A stretch of 28,188 bases of DNA from JALOPX01 sp041309605. GTDB lineage: Bacteria; Krumholzibacteriota; Krumholzibacteriia; Krumholzibacteriales; Krumholzibacteriaceae. This document shows, piece by piece, positions 1 to 8,912 of the stretch. Numbering within the stretch: position 1 is the first letter of the stretch; every line of letters starts with the position of its first letter. A program made the translations under genes and the position numbers. The notes beneath the pieces were generated by a model. The model was not told the DNA's origin and made no database searches. It saw only the letters and a program-made list of their open reading frames with translations. The stretch covers positions 1 through 28,188 of the forward strand of contig JBFYZH010000008.1 of assembly GCA_041309605.1 (NCBI GenBank), given 5' to 3'.

Positions 1-2412
1 GAGGCCAACAGGCTGCAGCACGATTATATCGGGACGGAACATCTGCTGCTGGGGATAGTGAGGGAAGGAGAGGGGATAGCCGCAAGGGTCCTGCAGAAAC
101 TCGATCTCGATCTTGAACAGATACAGCAGGCGATCGAAAACCTGGTCAAACCGACGGGGGGAACGCTTACTCTGGGTGAGATTCCGTTGACTCCAAGGGC
201 CAAAAGGGTGCTTGAACTTTCCGTGGAGGAAGCGAGGCTTCTCGGCCATAGCTACGTGGGTACCGAACATCTTCTGCTGGGCCTGATCCGCGAGGGCGAA
301 GGAGTGGCCGCCAGGGTGCTTCTGGAACTCGGTGTGGACAGAAAACGGGTCAGGGAAGAGATAATGAAGATTCTGCACCAGGGCGGAGGTAATCCCGGTT
401 CGGAAAAGACAATGAAGGCTAAAAGCGAATCGCCCACCCTCGATCAGTTCGGAAGGGATCTCACGCAACTCGCCCGGGACAACAAGCTCGATCCGATCAT
501 CGGCAGGGACCAAGAGATGCAGCGGATAATACAGATACTCTGCAGAAGGAAGAAGAATAATCCCGTTCTTATCGGAGAGCCGGGCGTCGGCAAGACCGCG
601 ATCATCGAGGGTCTCGCCCAGAAGATTGTCACCGGCCACGTGCCAGAACTCCTCAGGGATAAACGGATAACAACGCTCGACCTTGCATCTGTAGTCGCTG
701 GAACAAAATACAGGGGACAATTCGAGGAACGTCTCAAGAATATCATTAACGAAATCAAGGATAACGACCAGGTGATCATCTTCATCGACGAAATACATAC
801 GATCGTCGGCGCAGGAGGCGCGGAAGGGGCTATCGATGCCTCGAATATGCTCAAACCGGCCCTGGCCCGGGGCGAGATACAATGTATCGGAGCTACCACC
901 CTCGATGAATATAGAAAGCATATCGAGAAGGATGGCGCCCTTGAGCGCCGGTTTCAGTCGATCCTGATCAATCCTCCGACCGAGGAGGAGACCGTGGCGA
1001 TAATCGAGGGACTGCGGGACAAGTACGAAGCGCATCACAGGACCAAGTTCGACAGCGATGCGATAAGGCAGGCCGTGTACCTTTCTCAGCGATATGTGCA
1101 GGGCAGGTTCCTTCCCGACAAGGCCATAGACATCATCGACGAGGCAGGTGCCAGGGCGAGACTCTCCGTCATGACCGTCCCCGACGAACTCCACGAGACC
1201 GAAAAGAAAATCGAAGCGATTTCCAAGGAGAAGGAATCGGCCATACAGGCCCAGGAGTTCGAAAAAGCCGCATCGTTCAGGGACCAGGAAAAGGAACTTA
1301 AAAAGCAGCTTAAGGAAAAGCACAGGGAGTGGGCCGAAAACCGCCAGGAACAGGAATCGATCGTGACCGGAAAGGATATCGCCAGCGTGATATCCAACAT
1401 GACGGGTATCCCGGTATCCGACGTCGAGGAAGAGGAGACGGTAAAGCTGCTCAATCTCGAGGAAGAGATGAGAAAACGGGTTATCGGGCAGGAAGCCGCT
1501 CTCATGGCCATCGCGAGGGCGGTTCGAAGGAACAGGGCCGGCTTGAGGGATCCGAGGCGCCCGATAGGCTCGTTCATATTTCTCGGCCCGACCGGCGTAG
1601 GCAAAACCGAGCTGGCAAGGACCCTTTCCGCGACCCTTTTTGAGAGTGAGGACGCTCTCATCCAGATAGACATGTCCGAATACATGGAAAAATTCGCGAT
1701 CTCCAGGCTCGTGGGCGCACCTCCCGGATACGTCGGATACGAGGAGGGTGGACAGCTCACCGAGAAGGTCAGAAGAAAGCCCTATGCGGTCGTCCTTCTC
1801 GACGAAATCGAAAAGGCCCATCCGGACGTGTTCAATCTTCTTCTCCAGATACTGGAGGAGGGGTGTATCACCGACTCCTTCGGCAGGCGGGTCGATTTCA
1901 AAAATACGGTCCTGATAATGACTTCCAATGCCGGGGCGAAGGAAGTCCAGGGCAAGAAGGCGTTCGGGTTCTCACAGGGCGACGAAGAAACGGATTCCGG
2001 ATACGAACATATGAAGAACAAGATCCTGGAGGCCGCAAAGCAGATATTCAACCCTGAATTCATCAACAGGATCGACGAAATGATAGTGTTCAGACAGCTC
2101 GATAAAAAAGACCTGATGAAGATCATCGACATCCTGCTGAAAGATCTGTACTCCAGGCTCGATTCGATGATGCTCGATTTTTCGATAACGGTCGAGGCCA
2201 AGGAATTCATACTTGACAGGGGGTACAACCCGACCCTTGGCGCCCGCCCGCTAAAGCGTTCCATTCAGAAATACCTGGAAGACCCCTTGAGCGAAAGGAT
2301 GCTTGGCGGGAAGATCAGGAAAAACGACATTCTGAAAATCACGGCCGAACCCGGCAGGGACGAACTGATTTTCGAGACCACCAAAAAGGTCGAAGTCGCC
2401 AAGGTCGAATAG
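1..2412 (+). CDS. clpC: ClpC-type AAA+ unfoldase, 5' end cut by the window
   Basis: ATP-dependent Hsp100 unfoldase that feeds proteins to the ClpP protease in the cytoplasm. The frame is open from base 1, so the start lies upstream; by comparison with Bacillus ClpC about 20 residues are missing. Counting from the first codon, two Clp-N repeats (each with a GTEHLLLG motif) fill roughly residues 1-115. The first AAA+ module has Walker A GEPGVGKT (192-199) and Walker B FIDEIH (261-266). A UVR-like charged helical linker lies near 405-440. The second AAA+ module has Walker A GPTGVGKT (529-536) and DEIEKAH (601-607), followed by the ClpB D2-small domain. The UVR linker separates ClpC from ClpA and ClpB. 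The next gene is 330 bases away, so it is probably a separate transcription unit. Identification is very secure. Confidence 0.97.
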   Translation, partial: EANRLQHDYIGTEHLLLGIVREGEGIAARVLQKLDLDLEQIQQAIENLVKPTGGTLTLGEIPLTPRAKRVLELSVEEARLLGHSYVGTEHLLLGLIREGEGVAARVLLELGVDRKRVREEIMKILHQGGGNPGSEKTMKAKSESPTLDQFGRDLTQLARDNKLDPIIGRDQEMQRIIQILCRRKKNNPVLIGEPGVGKTAIIEGLAQKIVTGHVPELLRDKRITTLDLASVVAGTKYRGQFEERLKNIINEIKDNDQVIIFIDEIHTIVGAGGAEGAIDASNMLKPALARGEIQCIGATTLDEYRKHIEKDGALERRFQSILINPPTEEETVAIIEGLRDKYEAHHRTKFDSDAIRQAVYLSQRYVQGRFLPDKAIDIIDEAGARARLSVMTVPDELHETEKKIEAISKEKESAIQAQEFEKAASFRDQEKELKKQLKEKHREWAENRQEQESIVTGKDIASVISNMTGIPVSDVEEEETVKLLNLEEEMRKRVIGQEAALMAIARAVRRNRAGLRDPRRPIGSFIFLGPTGVGKTELARTLSATLFESEDALIQIDMSEYMEKFAISRLVGAPPGYVGYEEGGQLTEKVRRKPYAVVLLDEIEKAHPDVFNLLLQILEEGCITDSFGRRVDFKNTVLIMTSNAGAKEVQGKKAFGFSQGDEETDSGYEHMKNKILEAAKQIFNPEFINRIDEMIVFRQLDKKDLMKIIDILLKDLYSRLDSMMLDFSITVEAKEFILDRGYNPTLGARPLKRSIQKYLEDPLSERMLGGKIRKNDILKITAEPGRDELIFETTKKVEVAKVE

Positions 2413-2673
2413 GCTCGGGATGACGCCTGCGTTCCGGATCAGGTCCGCCTGCCCGACTTGGACGATCGTCCAGGGAGAATTGGAATACCCCGATTTTGAG
2501 GAACCCCGGGCAGGTTTAAACCGTACAATAATTCAGGCCCCCTGGAAATGACCGGGGCAAGGAAAGCCGGAGATCGGGGCGCTTACCCCTGTTACCGTCC
2601 AATTTCCTGTCCGGGCCGCTTGAAGCCCGAAATAGGAGCGGTATAAGTGATTTTCCCGGCTATTGTTTTATCT
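2413..2673. other. Non-coding, inverted-repeat-rich gap between clpC and the bamA promoter
   Basis: No convincing reading frame is present. The stretch holds several perfect inverted repeats. CCTGCCCG (2448-2455) pairs with CGGGCAGG (2507-2514), which is followed by TTTAAA. A 14-base palindrome centred on GATC lies inside that pair (2459-2472). Downstream are three short GC hairpins: 2537-2541 with 2554-2558, 2576-2579 with 2586-2589, and 2612-2616 with 2625-2629. The first structure could serve as the clpC terminator or 3'-UTR fold, though its T-tract is short. The rest could be a small RNA or simply degenerate spacer. I could not match it to a known riboswitch or RNA family. Confidence 0.4.
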
Positions 2674-2702
2674 TTGCATTGAAATCGATGCTGTGCTAGC
2701 AT
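2674..2702 (+). promoter_or_regulatory. Putative sigma70-type promoter for bamA
   Basis: TTGCAT (2674-2679), a 17-base spacer, then TAGCAT (2697-2702). The site sits 40 bases before the bamA start in otherwise non-coding DNA, and the lpxD promoter has a closely similar -35 element. It is called from pattern only. Confidence 0.5.
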
Positions 2703-2742
2703 TCACCGGATTTGAAGGGCGGGATAAAGAGGAAGTGAATAG

Positions 2743-4989
2743 ATGAAGTCAGCGGCAATCATGTTTTCAGTGCTCCTTCTCTGGTCGGCGGGGGCTTCGG
2801 CCGTCGAGGTCGGCAGGGTCGACGTGGAGGGTAATATTTTCATATCCCAGAAGAAGATAGTATCCGTATTCGGAATCACTCCGGGTGAACCCTACAGGGT
2901 CGACAGGATCTCGCAGGGGATAAAAAGACTTATCGGAACAAAGGATTTCGCCGACGTTGCCGCTCTGTACAGGCTGGAGGACGGCAAGGCGGTCATAACC
3001 CTGAGAGTCGAGGAATATCCGCGGGTCAAGGCTGTACACCTCGAGGGAAACGATCATATCAAGGACGAGGATCTCAAGGCCAAGATAATGCTCAGAGACG
3101 GCTTTTTTGCAAGACCGGCCATGATGACCGGAGACGTCATCTCCATGAAGGAGCTTTACACCGAGAAGGGATACAACAGGGTGGATATAACGACGCGTTC
3201 CACGCCGGTCCCGGATCAGCACATGGTACACGTGACCTACGTGATAGAAGAGGGCAAGAAGGTAAAGATAAGACATATCGATTTTCTCGGGAACGGGGCC
3301 ATCGACTCCAGGAGGTTCAGGAAGGAAATCGAAAGCCACGAAGATCACTGGTGGAGCGGTGGGGAGTACAAACCGAAGGTACTGGAGGAAGACCTGACGA
3401 AGATAGAGACCCTTTACAGGAACGAAGGGTATATGGATGTAAAGGCCACCGTCATGAAGATAGACGAGATAAACGACGGCAGCCATGTGGATATATATTT
3501 GAAGATAGACGAAGGCAGGAGATATTTTACCGGCGAAATAGACTGGAATGGAAACGTGGTGGTGGGGGACGACGAGATCGGAAAACTCATCATGCTGAAA
3601 AAGGGCGATCCATTCTCCCTCGAGGACGTCGAGTTCACTCAGTGGTCCATAAACAGTGCCTACCTGGAGAAGGGATATATATGGAGCCGGATCCACCCGA
3701 GGCAGAATATCAGAAAGCAGAGGATCGATCTCAATCTGGAGATTATTGAAAACAATCCGGCCTCTATCAACGAGATAAAGATCAGCGGCAACACGAAAAC
3801 CTTCGAGACGGTCATCCGAAGGGAACTCGATGTCTATCCGGGAAACAGATTCATTTTTGGAGATGTTCAGCGCAGTCTCAGGGAGATATTCCAGCTCGGA
3901 TATTTCAACGGGCCTCCAAAGATAGATACAGAACCGGTTAACGAGGAGGGGGACATCAACCTTCTGATCGAGGTCGAGGAAAAACAGACGGGAAACTTCA
4001 AGGGGGGGTTCGGTTTTTCACAGCTGAACAAACTCAGCGGCTTCGTGGGCGTGCAGGAGAACAATTTTCTCGGCAGGGGAAAAACTGTAGCGATGGACTG
4101 GGAGTTTGGCCAATATCGCAAGAACATGAACGTCAGGTATATGGAACCCTACCTGTTCAACACCGACGTCAACGTGACCGTCAGCGTATTCAACTGGATC
4201 CAGGACAGGATCAGCCAGCAGTACTACACTGATCGGCGCAAGGGATTTTCCATACAGGCCGGGTACCCGTTTCCCTGGCTCGACTACACGAAAACCTACC
4301 TCATGTACAGGTTCGAACAGATCGAACTGACGAACTTCGATCCAGCCTATCCGGACTGGGGAAGTCTCAGGCGGGTGGACTGGCCGCTGAACAAGAGCAC
4401 GGTCACGCTGAACATAGGGAGGAATTCAACGGACAGCCCGTTTCACCCCACAATCGGTTCCGAAACGACTATCGGCGCGGAAGTGGCCGGCGGTCCGTTC
4501 GGCGGGAATGTCGAGTTTGTAAGGTACAACGCCGGGATGTCCTGGTTCAGAAATCTTTTCTGGAAATTCACCTTCCATCTCGATATGGAAATCGGTCTGA
4601 TAGACGGTTATGGAGGGTCGAGGGTGGAGGATTACGAAAAATTTCGTCTTGGAGGAAACAGGAGGTATCCGCTCAGAGGGTATGATTTCTATGAAGTCGT
4701 TCCCGAAGGGAACGATCCATATGTCGGCGGTCGCTTCATGACCAAGTACACCCAGGAAGTGGTTTTCCCGTTTTCGCAGCAGGTTTACGGGCTCTTCTTC
4801 TTCGATGCGGGTAATACCTGGAATTCATTCAGGGACGCCAATCTCTTCAACCTGAAGAGGGGACTCGGGCTCGGCGTCAGACTCGAAGTGCCGGGCATGG
4901 GGAACCTCGGGTTCGATTACGGATACGGATTCGACAAGGAGGGTGGTCCCGGGTGGGAACCTCATTTCGCATTCGGGACATTCTTCTAA
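2743..4989 (+). CDS. bamA: Outer-membrane protein assembly factor BamA
   Basis: Omp85-family core of the BAM machine, which folds beta-barrel proteins into the outer membrane. The 748-residue protein starts with a Sec signal peptide (KSAAIMFSVLLLWSAGASA, cleavage near residue 21). Five POTRA repeats can be traced by their internal 'GN' turns: VEGN, LEGND, LGNGA, WNGNV and SGNTK, at roughly residues 22-95, 95-172, 174-258, 262-342 and 344-420. The C-terminal barrel (about 425-748) has the loop-6 signature LRGYD and ends in phenylalanine (FGTFF), the classic beta-signal. The start is supported by GAGG (2730-2733) in the leader. It heads the ompH-lpx gene block, an arrangement common in Gram-negative bacteria that links protein and LPS assembly. 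Confidence 0.96.
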   Translation: MKSAAIMFSVLLLWSAGASAVEVGRVDVEGNIFISQKKIVSVFGITPGEPYRVDRISQGIKRLIGTKDFADVAALYRLEDGKAVITLRVEEYPRVKAVHLEGNDHIKDEDLKAKIMLRDGFFARPAMMTGDVISMKELYTEKGYNRVDITTRSTPVPDQHMVHVTYVIEEGKKVKIRHIDFLGNGAIDSRRFRKEIESHEDHWWSGGEYKPKVLEEDLTKIETLYRNEGYMDVKATVMKIDEINDGSHVDIYLKIDEGRRYFTGEIDWNGNVVVGDDEIGKLIMLKKGDPFSLEDVEFTQWSINSAYLEKGYIWSRIHPRQNIRKQRIDLNLEIIENNPASINEIKISGNTKTFETVIRRELDVYPGNRFIFGDVQRSLREIFQLGYFNGPPKIDTEPVNEEGDINLLIEVEEKQTGNFKGGFGFSQLNKLSGFVGVQENNFLGRGKTVAMDWEFGQYRKNMNVRYMEPYLFNTDVNVTVSVFNWIQDRISQQYYTDRRKGFSIQAGYPFPWLDYTKTYLMYRFEQIELTNFDPAYPDWGSLRRVDWPLNKSTVTLNIGRNSTDSPFHPTIGSETTIGAEVAGGPFGGNVEFVRYNAGMSWFRNLFWKFTFHLDMEIGLIDGYGGSRVEDYEKFRLGGNRRYPLRGYDFYEVVPEGNDPYVGGRFMTKYTQEVVFPFSQQVYGLFFFDAGNTWNSFRDANLFNLKRGLGLGVRLEVPGMGNLGFDYGYGFDKEGGPGWEPHFAFGTFF

Positions 4990-5060
4990 AAAATAGTTTC
5001 GTTTGCAATGAAAAGTAATATATTTCTTGGAATCCTGTAACTTGTAAAAGGAGGCTTGTG

Positions 5061-5606
5061 ATGAAAAAGATGATTCTTGCGGCGGTTCTGACCTTTTGCA
5101 TCGTCTCGATGATACCGCAACCTGGTGTAAGAGCCGCGGAATTAAAACTGGGATATATAGACACGATAAAGATATTCGCCAACTTCAAGGAGACCGTCGA
5201 GGCTGAAGAGGTCTACAAGAAGGAGGTCGAAATCTGGAAGAAGAAAGCCGAGGAGATGGAAACGGAACTCGCCCAGCTTCGAGAGAATATACAGAGCCAG
5301 AGCCTTATGCTCAGCGAGGAAAAACTCCAGGAAAAGAAGCTCGAATTCGACCAGAAGGCAAAGGATTACCAGAAATACATGAAGGATATTTTCGGCGAGA
5401 CCGGCGAGGCCGCCAAAAGGAACCAGGAACTCACCGAACCCATTGTGGAGAAAATCAATGCCGTGATAGCGAAAATGGCTGAAGCGGAAGGGTATACGAT
5501 CGTATTCGATTCTTCCCAGGGGAATATTGTCTATGCCGATAAGGCGATCGATATGACGGACAAGGTCATTGCGGAGCTCGAATTGCAACTTCAGACAAAT
5601 CAGTAA
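5061..5606 (+). CDS. skp: OmpH/Skp-family periplasmic chaperone
   Basis: Periplasmic holdase that carries unfolded outer-membrane proteins to BamA. The predicted protein is 181 residues: a signal peptide (MKKMILAAVLTF..., cleavage after GVRA near residue 25), a short beta-strand (LKLGYIDTIKIF), a long charged coiled coil (about residues 40-125), and a return strand (GYTIVFDSSQGNIVYAD) as in the Skp fold. I choose ATG 5061 rather than GTG 5058 because AAAGGAGG (5046-5053) is 7 bases before the ATG. Position between bamA and lpxD is the canonical one. There are 71 bases between bamA and this start, and a TTGCAA element at 5003-5008 has no good -10 partner. Confidence 0.93.
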   Translation: MKKMILAAVLTFCIVSMIPQPGVRAAELKLGYIDTIKIFANFKETVEAEEVYKKEVEIWKKKAEEMETELAQLRENIQSQSLMLSEEKLQEKKLEFDQKAKDYQKYMKDIFGETGEAAKRNQELTEPIVEKINAVIAKMAEAEGYTIVFDSSQGNIVYADKAIDMTDKVIAELELQLQTNQ

Positions 5607-5619
5607 GTTATACCTATGC

Positions 5620-5635
5620 ACCCCGCCTGGGGTTT
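5620..5635 (+). terminator. Weak hairpin after ompH, possible attenuator
   Basis: ACCCC-GCCT-GGGGT forms a 5-bp stem with a 4-base loop, followed by only a short T run (TTT). It lies between ompH and the lpxD promoter. The stem is short, so termination would be partial at best. Confidence 0.3.
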
Positions 5636-5642
5636 AATGTGT

Positions 5643-5671
5643 TTGCAATTTGATCATAGCGGAGTTAGAAT
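5643..5671 (+). promoter_or_regulatory. Putative sigma70-type promoter for lpxD
   Basis: TTGCAA (5643-5648), a 17-base spacer and TAGAAT (5666-5671), 55 bases before the lpxD start. The -35 matches that of the bamA promoter except for the last base, and the -10 differs from the consensus at one position. This would allow the lipid A genes to be transcribed apart from bamA-ompH. Confidence 0.55.
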
Positions 5672-5726
5672 CCCGGGATAATATTCCGGTTAAAGATGCA
5701 GGTTTTACTGTATTCTGGGTGGTGAG

Positions 5727-6785
5727 ATGGCTGTCTACATGCTTGGAGAGCTTGCGAGGGTTGTCGGTGGGGAGGTCATCGGCGACAACGGGATAGAGAT
5801 ATCGGGTGTGGCTGGTATTAAAGAGGCCATGGAAGGACAGATCACCTTTCTTGCCAACTCCAGGTACGAGTCGTACCTTGCTTCGACCAGGGCCTCAGCC
5901 GTCATCACCGAGGGAAACGGAAATTTCAGGGGTTCGGTAATCAGGGTGGCGAACCCGTACCTCGCCTTTCTCAAGGTTGTGACCCTTTTTTCGGAGGGTC
6001 CGATGGAAAGGTATCCGCGGGGCATTCATCCCACGGCCGTCGTCTCGAAAACAGCCGAAATAGGCCGGGATGTCTCGATTGGCGCATATTGCGTGATCGG
6101 TGACGGCGTGAGGATTTCGGACCGGGTCACGCTGCTGCCGCTCGTCTGTATAGAAGATAATGTGCAGATAGGCTTGGATTGCCTGATCTATCCCCATGTC
6201 ACCATCCGTGAAAGATGCGAAATCGGATCGAGGGTCATAATTCACGCGGGGGCCGTGATAGGAAGCGATGGATTCGGATACGCCAAGGAGGGAAGCCTCA
6301 ATCAAAAGATTCCGCAGATAGGTATTGTCAGGATAGAAGAGGATGTGGAGCTGGGAGCCAACTCGACGATAGACCGGGCTACCACCGGGGTAACGCTGAT
6401 AGGGCGTGGTTCCAAGATCGATAACCTGGTCCAGATAGCGCACAACGTGGTTATCGGAGAGAATTCCGTGCTCGCGGCGCAGGTGGGAGTTTCGGGGAGC
6501 ACTGAACTGGGGAAAAATGTGGTTCTCGCCGGGCAGGCTGGACTCGTGGGACATATAAAGATCGGTGATGGGGCCAGGGTGGGCGCCCAGGGAGGCGTCA
6601 CGAAGTCGGTACCCGCGCAGACCAGCGTTTCCGGTTATCCGGCCCGGGAGCATTCAATGGCGCGAAAGATATACGCCGCAACCACAAGACTTCCCGATCT
6701 TCTGAAGGATTTTCGTGACCTGCAGAACAGGGTGGAAGCCCTGGAGAAAGGATTGGGAAGTGGTCCGACAGCAGAGGACGATTAA
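5727..6785 (+). CDS. lpxD: UDP-3-O-acylglucosamine N-acyltransferase LpxD
   Basis: Third step of lipid A synthesis: adds the N-linked acyl chain from acyl-ACP to the UDP-3-O-acylglucosamine made by LpxA and LpxC. The 352 residues comprise an N-terminal uridine-binding domain (about 1-100), then a left-handed beta-helix of hexapeptide repeats (about 105-310), then a C-terminal helix. The catalytic His is at residue 239 in IAHNVVIG, the same number as in E. coli LpxD, and HAGAVIGSDGFGYA is also conserved. The start ATG follows GGTGGTGAG. Its last 26 bases overlap the start of the lpxC-fabZ gene, implying translational coupling. Confidence 0.96.
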   Translation: MAVYMLGELARVVGGEVIGDNGIEISGVAGIKEAMEGQITFLANSRYESYLASTRASAVITEGNGNFRGSVIRVANPYLAFLKVVTLFSEGPMERYPRGIHPTAVVSKTAEIGRDVSIGAYCVIGDGVRISDRVTLLPLVCIEDNVQIGLDCLIYPHVTIRERCEIGSRVIIHAGAVIGSDGFGYAKEGSLNQKIPQIGIVRIEEDVELGANSTIDRATTGVTLIGRGSKIDNLVQIAHNVVIGENSVLAAQVGVSGSTELGKNVVLAGQAGLVGHIKIGDGARVGAQGGVTKSVPAQTSVSGYPAREHSMARKIYAATTRLPDLLKDFRDLQNRVEALEKGLGSGPTAEDD

Positions 6786-8070
6786 GAAAAAGTTCACGTT
6801 CAGGGGCAAGGGCCTTCATACCGGCAAGGATGTCACGACCGTATTCATGCCGGCCGGGCCCAATACGGGAATAGTATTCAGGCGGGTCGATCTCGATCCG
6901 TTCGTTGAGATTCCGGCCAAATCCCAGTACATCCACAAGGGCGAGACGAAGAGAAACACGACGCTTTCGAACGGCGACACGATGATCCATACCGTGGAAC
7001 ATATTCTCGCGGCGGCGTCCGGCCTGCAGGTGGACAACCTGATCATCGAGATAGACGCCGACGAACCTCCCGAACCGAAGGACGGCAGTTGCGCGTCCCT
7101 GGTCGAATCGTTTCAGAAGACGGGCTTCGAGAACCAGGGTATTCCTGCCCCGTTTTTCAAGATCAGTTCGCCCATAATATACAGAAAAGACGATGTGGAG
7201 ATCATCGCGCTGCCCTATGACGGATTCAAGATAAGCTTCACGATTGAATACAGGAATCCCCATATCGGCACTCAGTTTCTCTCGATAGACATCGATCCGC
7301 AGACCTTTGCCAGCGATATCGCCCCCGCCAGGACTTTCGCCCTCATGTCGGATGTGGACATGCTCAAATCCGAAGGGCTCATAAAGGGCGGGAGCCTGGA
7401 AAACGCCGTGGTGGTCGACGAGAATGGAATACTCAACGAGGAGCCGCTCCGTTTCACGGATGAGTTCGTAAGGCATAAAATACTAGATATCATCGGTGAC
7501 CTGACGCTTGCCGGTGCTCCGCTGCAGGGCCATATCATTGCCGTGAAGTCAGGGCATAATTATAATCTGGAATTTGCCAGGATGGTGGACGCCGAGCGAT
7601 TGAGAAGGGCGAAAACGGCGATGGTGCCGGGTGAGGATTTCTGGGATATCAATGTCATACAGGAGATCATGCCGCACCGGTATCCTTTTCTCCTGGTCGA
7701 CAGGATACTCGAAATCGAGGATAAAAAACGCGTGGTCGGCATAAAGAACGTAACGATCAACGAACCGTTTTTCATCGGGCACTTCCCCGGCCATCCGATA
7801 ATGCCCGCTGTTCTGATAATAGAAGCGATGGCCCAGGTCGGCGGGATACTGCTTCTGTCGAGCGTCGGCAATCCCGAAAAATATCTTGTGTATTTTGTCA
7901 GCATCGACAACGCCAAATTCCGAAAGCCCGTCATACCCGGCGATCAGATCAGGTTCGAGCTCGAGATGGTGTCGCTGAAAAGAAGATTCTGCAAGATGAG
8001 AGGGATCGCTTATGTCGATGGGAAGATCGTTGCCGAGGCGGATCTGAGCTCAACGATAGTACTTCGCTGA
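6760..8070 (+). CDS. lpxC-fabZ: Bifunctional LpxC deacetylase / FabZ dehydratase fusion
   Basis: One 436-residue protein with two enzymes. Residues 1 to about 290 are LpxC, the committed zinc deacetylase of lipid A synthesis: E80/H81 (in HTVEH), H240 and D244 (HKILD), and H266 (SGHNYN) match the catalytic and zinc-binding residues of E. coli LpxC. Residues from about 297 on are FabZ, the (3R)-hydroxyacyl-ACP dehydratase, with MPHRYPFLLVDR and the hot-dog catalytic pair H341 and E355 at the correct 14-residue spacing. Such fusions are known in Bacteroidetes and relatives. I choose GTG 6760, giving MVRQQRTIKKKFTFRGKGLHTG, because GGAGAAAGGA lies just upstream; a longer ATG frame from 6715 would add residues unlike LpxC. 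Odd point: the usual PGV after the FabZ His is PAV (A350). Confidence 0.95.
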   Translation: MVRQQRTIKKKFTFRGKGLHTGKDVTTVFMPAGPNTGIVFRRVDLDPFVEIPAKSQYIHKGETKRNTTLSNGDTMIHTVEHILAAASGLQVDNLIIEIDADEPPEPKDGSCASLVESFQKTGFENQGIPAPFFKISSPIIYRKDDVEIIALPYDGFKISFTIEYRNPHIGTQFLSIDIDPQTFASDIAPARTFALMSDVDMLKSEGLIKGGSLENAVVVDENGILNEEPLRFTDEFVRHKILDIIGDLTLAGAPLQGHIIAVKSGHNYNLEFARMVDAERLRRAKTAMVPGEDFWDINVIQEIMPHRYPFLLVDRILEIEDKKRVVGIKNVTINEPFFIGHFPGHPIMPAVLIIEAMAQVGGILLLSSVGNPEKYLVYFVSIDNAKFRKPVIPGDQIRFELEMVSLKRRFCKMRGIAYVDGKIVAEADLSSTIVLR

Positions 8071-8080
8071 CGGAGGGAAA

Positions 8081-8857
8081 ATGCCCACAAAAATCCATAA
8101 TATGGCAATAATACAGAAGGGAGCCGAACTCGGTGAAAATGTGGAGGTCGGTCCCTTTTCGATGATAGGAAGCAATGTCCGGATAGGGGACGATTCCGTA
8201 GTAGGAAGCGGGGTTCTGGTCGACGGTCATACGACGATCGGGAAAGAAAACAGGATCTTCCACGGGGCATCCCTGGGAACGGAGCCGCAGGATCTCAAGT
8301 ACAACGGTGAAAAGACATTCGTGAAGATCGGCGATCATAACACGATACGCGAATTTGCCACGGTCAACTCGGCGACCGGGGAGGGAGAAAGCACGAGAGT
8401 CGGAAGCGGCTGTCTTCTGATGGCATATTCGCATGTGGCCCACAATTGTCTGATCGGGGACAATGTCATACTATCCAACGCCGTCAATCTCGCAGGGCAT
8501 GTCAACATAGGCGACTGGGTGATCATAGGCGGAATGACGCCCGTACACCAGTTCGTCTCCATAGGCGCGCATGCGTATATCGGCGGTGGAAGCAGAATCG
8601 CCCAGGATATACCTCCTTTCTTCAAATTTGCAGGGAATCCTCCGAAGGATAACGGTCTTAACAGCATCGGGCTCGAACGCCGCGGTTTCACGCAGGAACA
8701 GGTGAACCTTCTGAAAAAAGCCTACAGGCTGATTTACAGAAGCGATCTCAATGTCACGCAGGCAGTCGAGAGGATCACGGATGAACTCGAGCAGACGCCC
8801 GAGATAACCCTGCTCGTGGATTTTATCCGCAATTCCGCGCGGGGCCTTACCAAATGA
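8081..8857 (+). CDS. lpxA: Acyl-ACP--UDP-N-acetylglucosamine O-acyltransferase LpxA
   Basis: First step of lipid A synthesis: moves a 3-hydroxyacyl chain to UDP-GlcNAc (or to its 3-amino analogue in some lineages). The 258 residues form a hexapeptide beta-helix (about 1-190) and a C-terminal helical domain. The catalytic His is H121 in HVAHNC, equivalent to E. coli H125. GGMTPVHQFVSIGAHAYIGG and IAQDIPPF are family signatures. The ATG follows GGAGGG, 10 bases after the lpxC-fabZ stop. The neighbouring GnnA-like gene raises the question of whether its substrate is GlcNAc or GlcNAc3N. Confidence 0.96.
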   Translation: MPTKIHNMAIIQKGAELGENVEVGPFSMIGSNVRIGDDSVVGSGVLVDGHTTIGKENRIFHGASLGTEPQDLKYNGEKTFVKIGDHNTIREFATVNSATGEGESTRVGSGCLLMAYSHVAHNCLIGDNVILSNAVNLAGHVNIGDWVIIGGMTPVHQFVSIGAHAYIGGGSRIAQDIPPFFKFAGNPPKDNGLNSIGLERRGFTQEQVNLLKKAYRLIYRSDLNVTQAVERITDELEQTPEITLLVDFIRNSARGLTK

Positions 8858-8912
8858 CGGATTTTCCGGCCTGCGACATTCAGGAGATATAATAGACGTG
8901 GGGGAGGGCCGC

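Noticed and set aside
2537..2630. Loose resemblance of the clpC-bamA gap to a cyclic-di-GMP riboswitch (GGGGCAAGGAAAGCC)
   Set aside because: The conserved core and helix arrangement of that riboswitch could not be matched, and the region lies upstream of the predicted bamA promoter.
2767..3696. A 309-codon minus-strand open frame inside bamA
   Set aside because: It is antisense to POTRA coding sequence with no start signal or family features.
5895..7476. Two long minus-strand open frames across lpxD and lpxC
   Set aside because: Both are antisense to conserved catalytic domains and lack motifs or ribosome binding sites.
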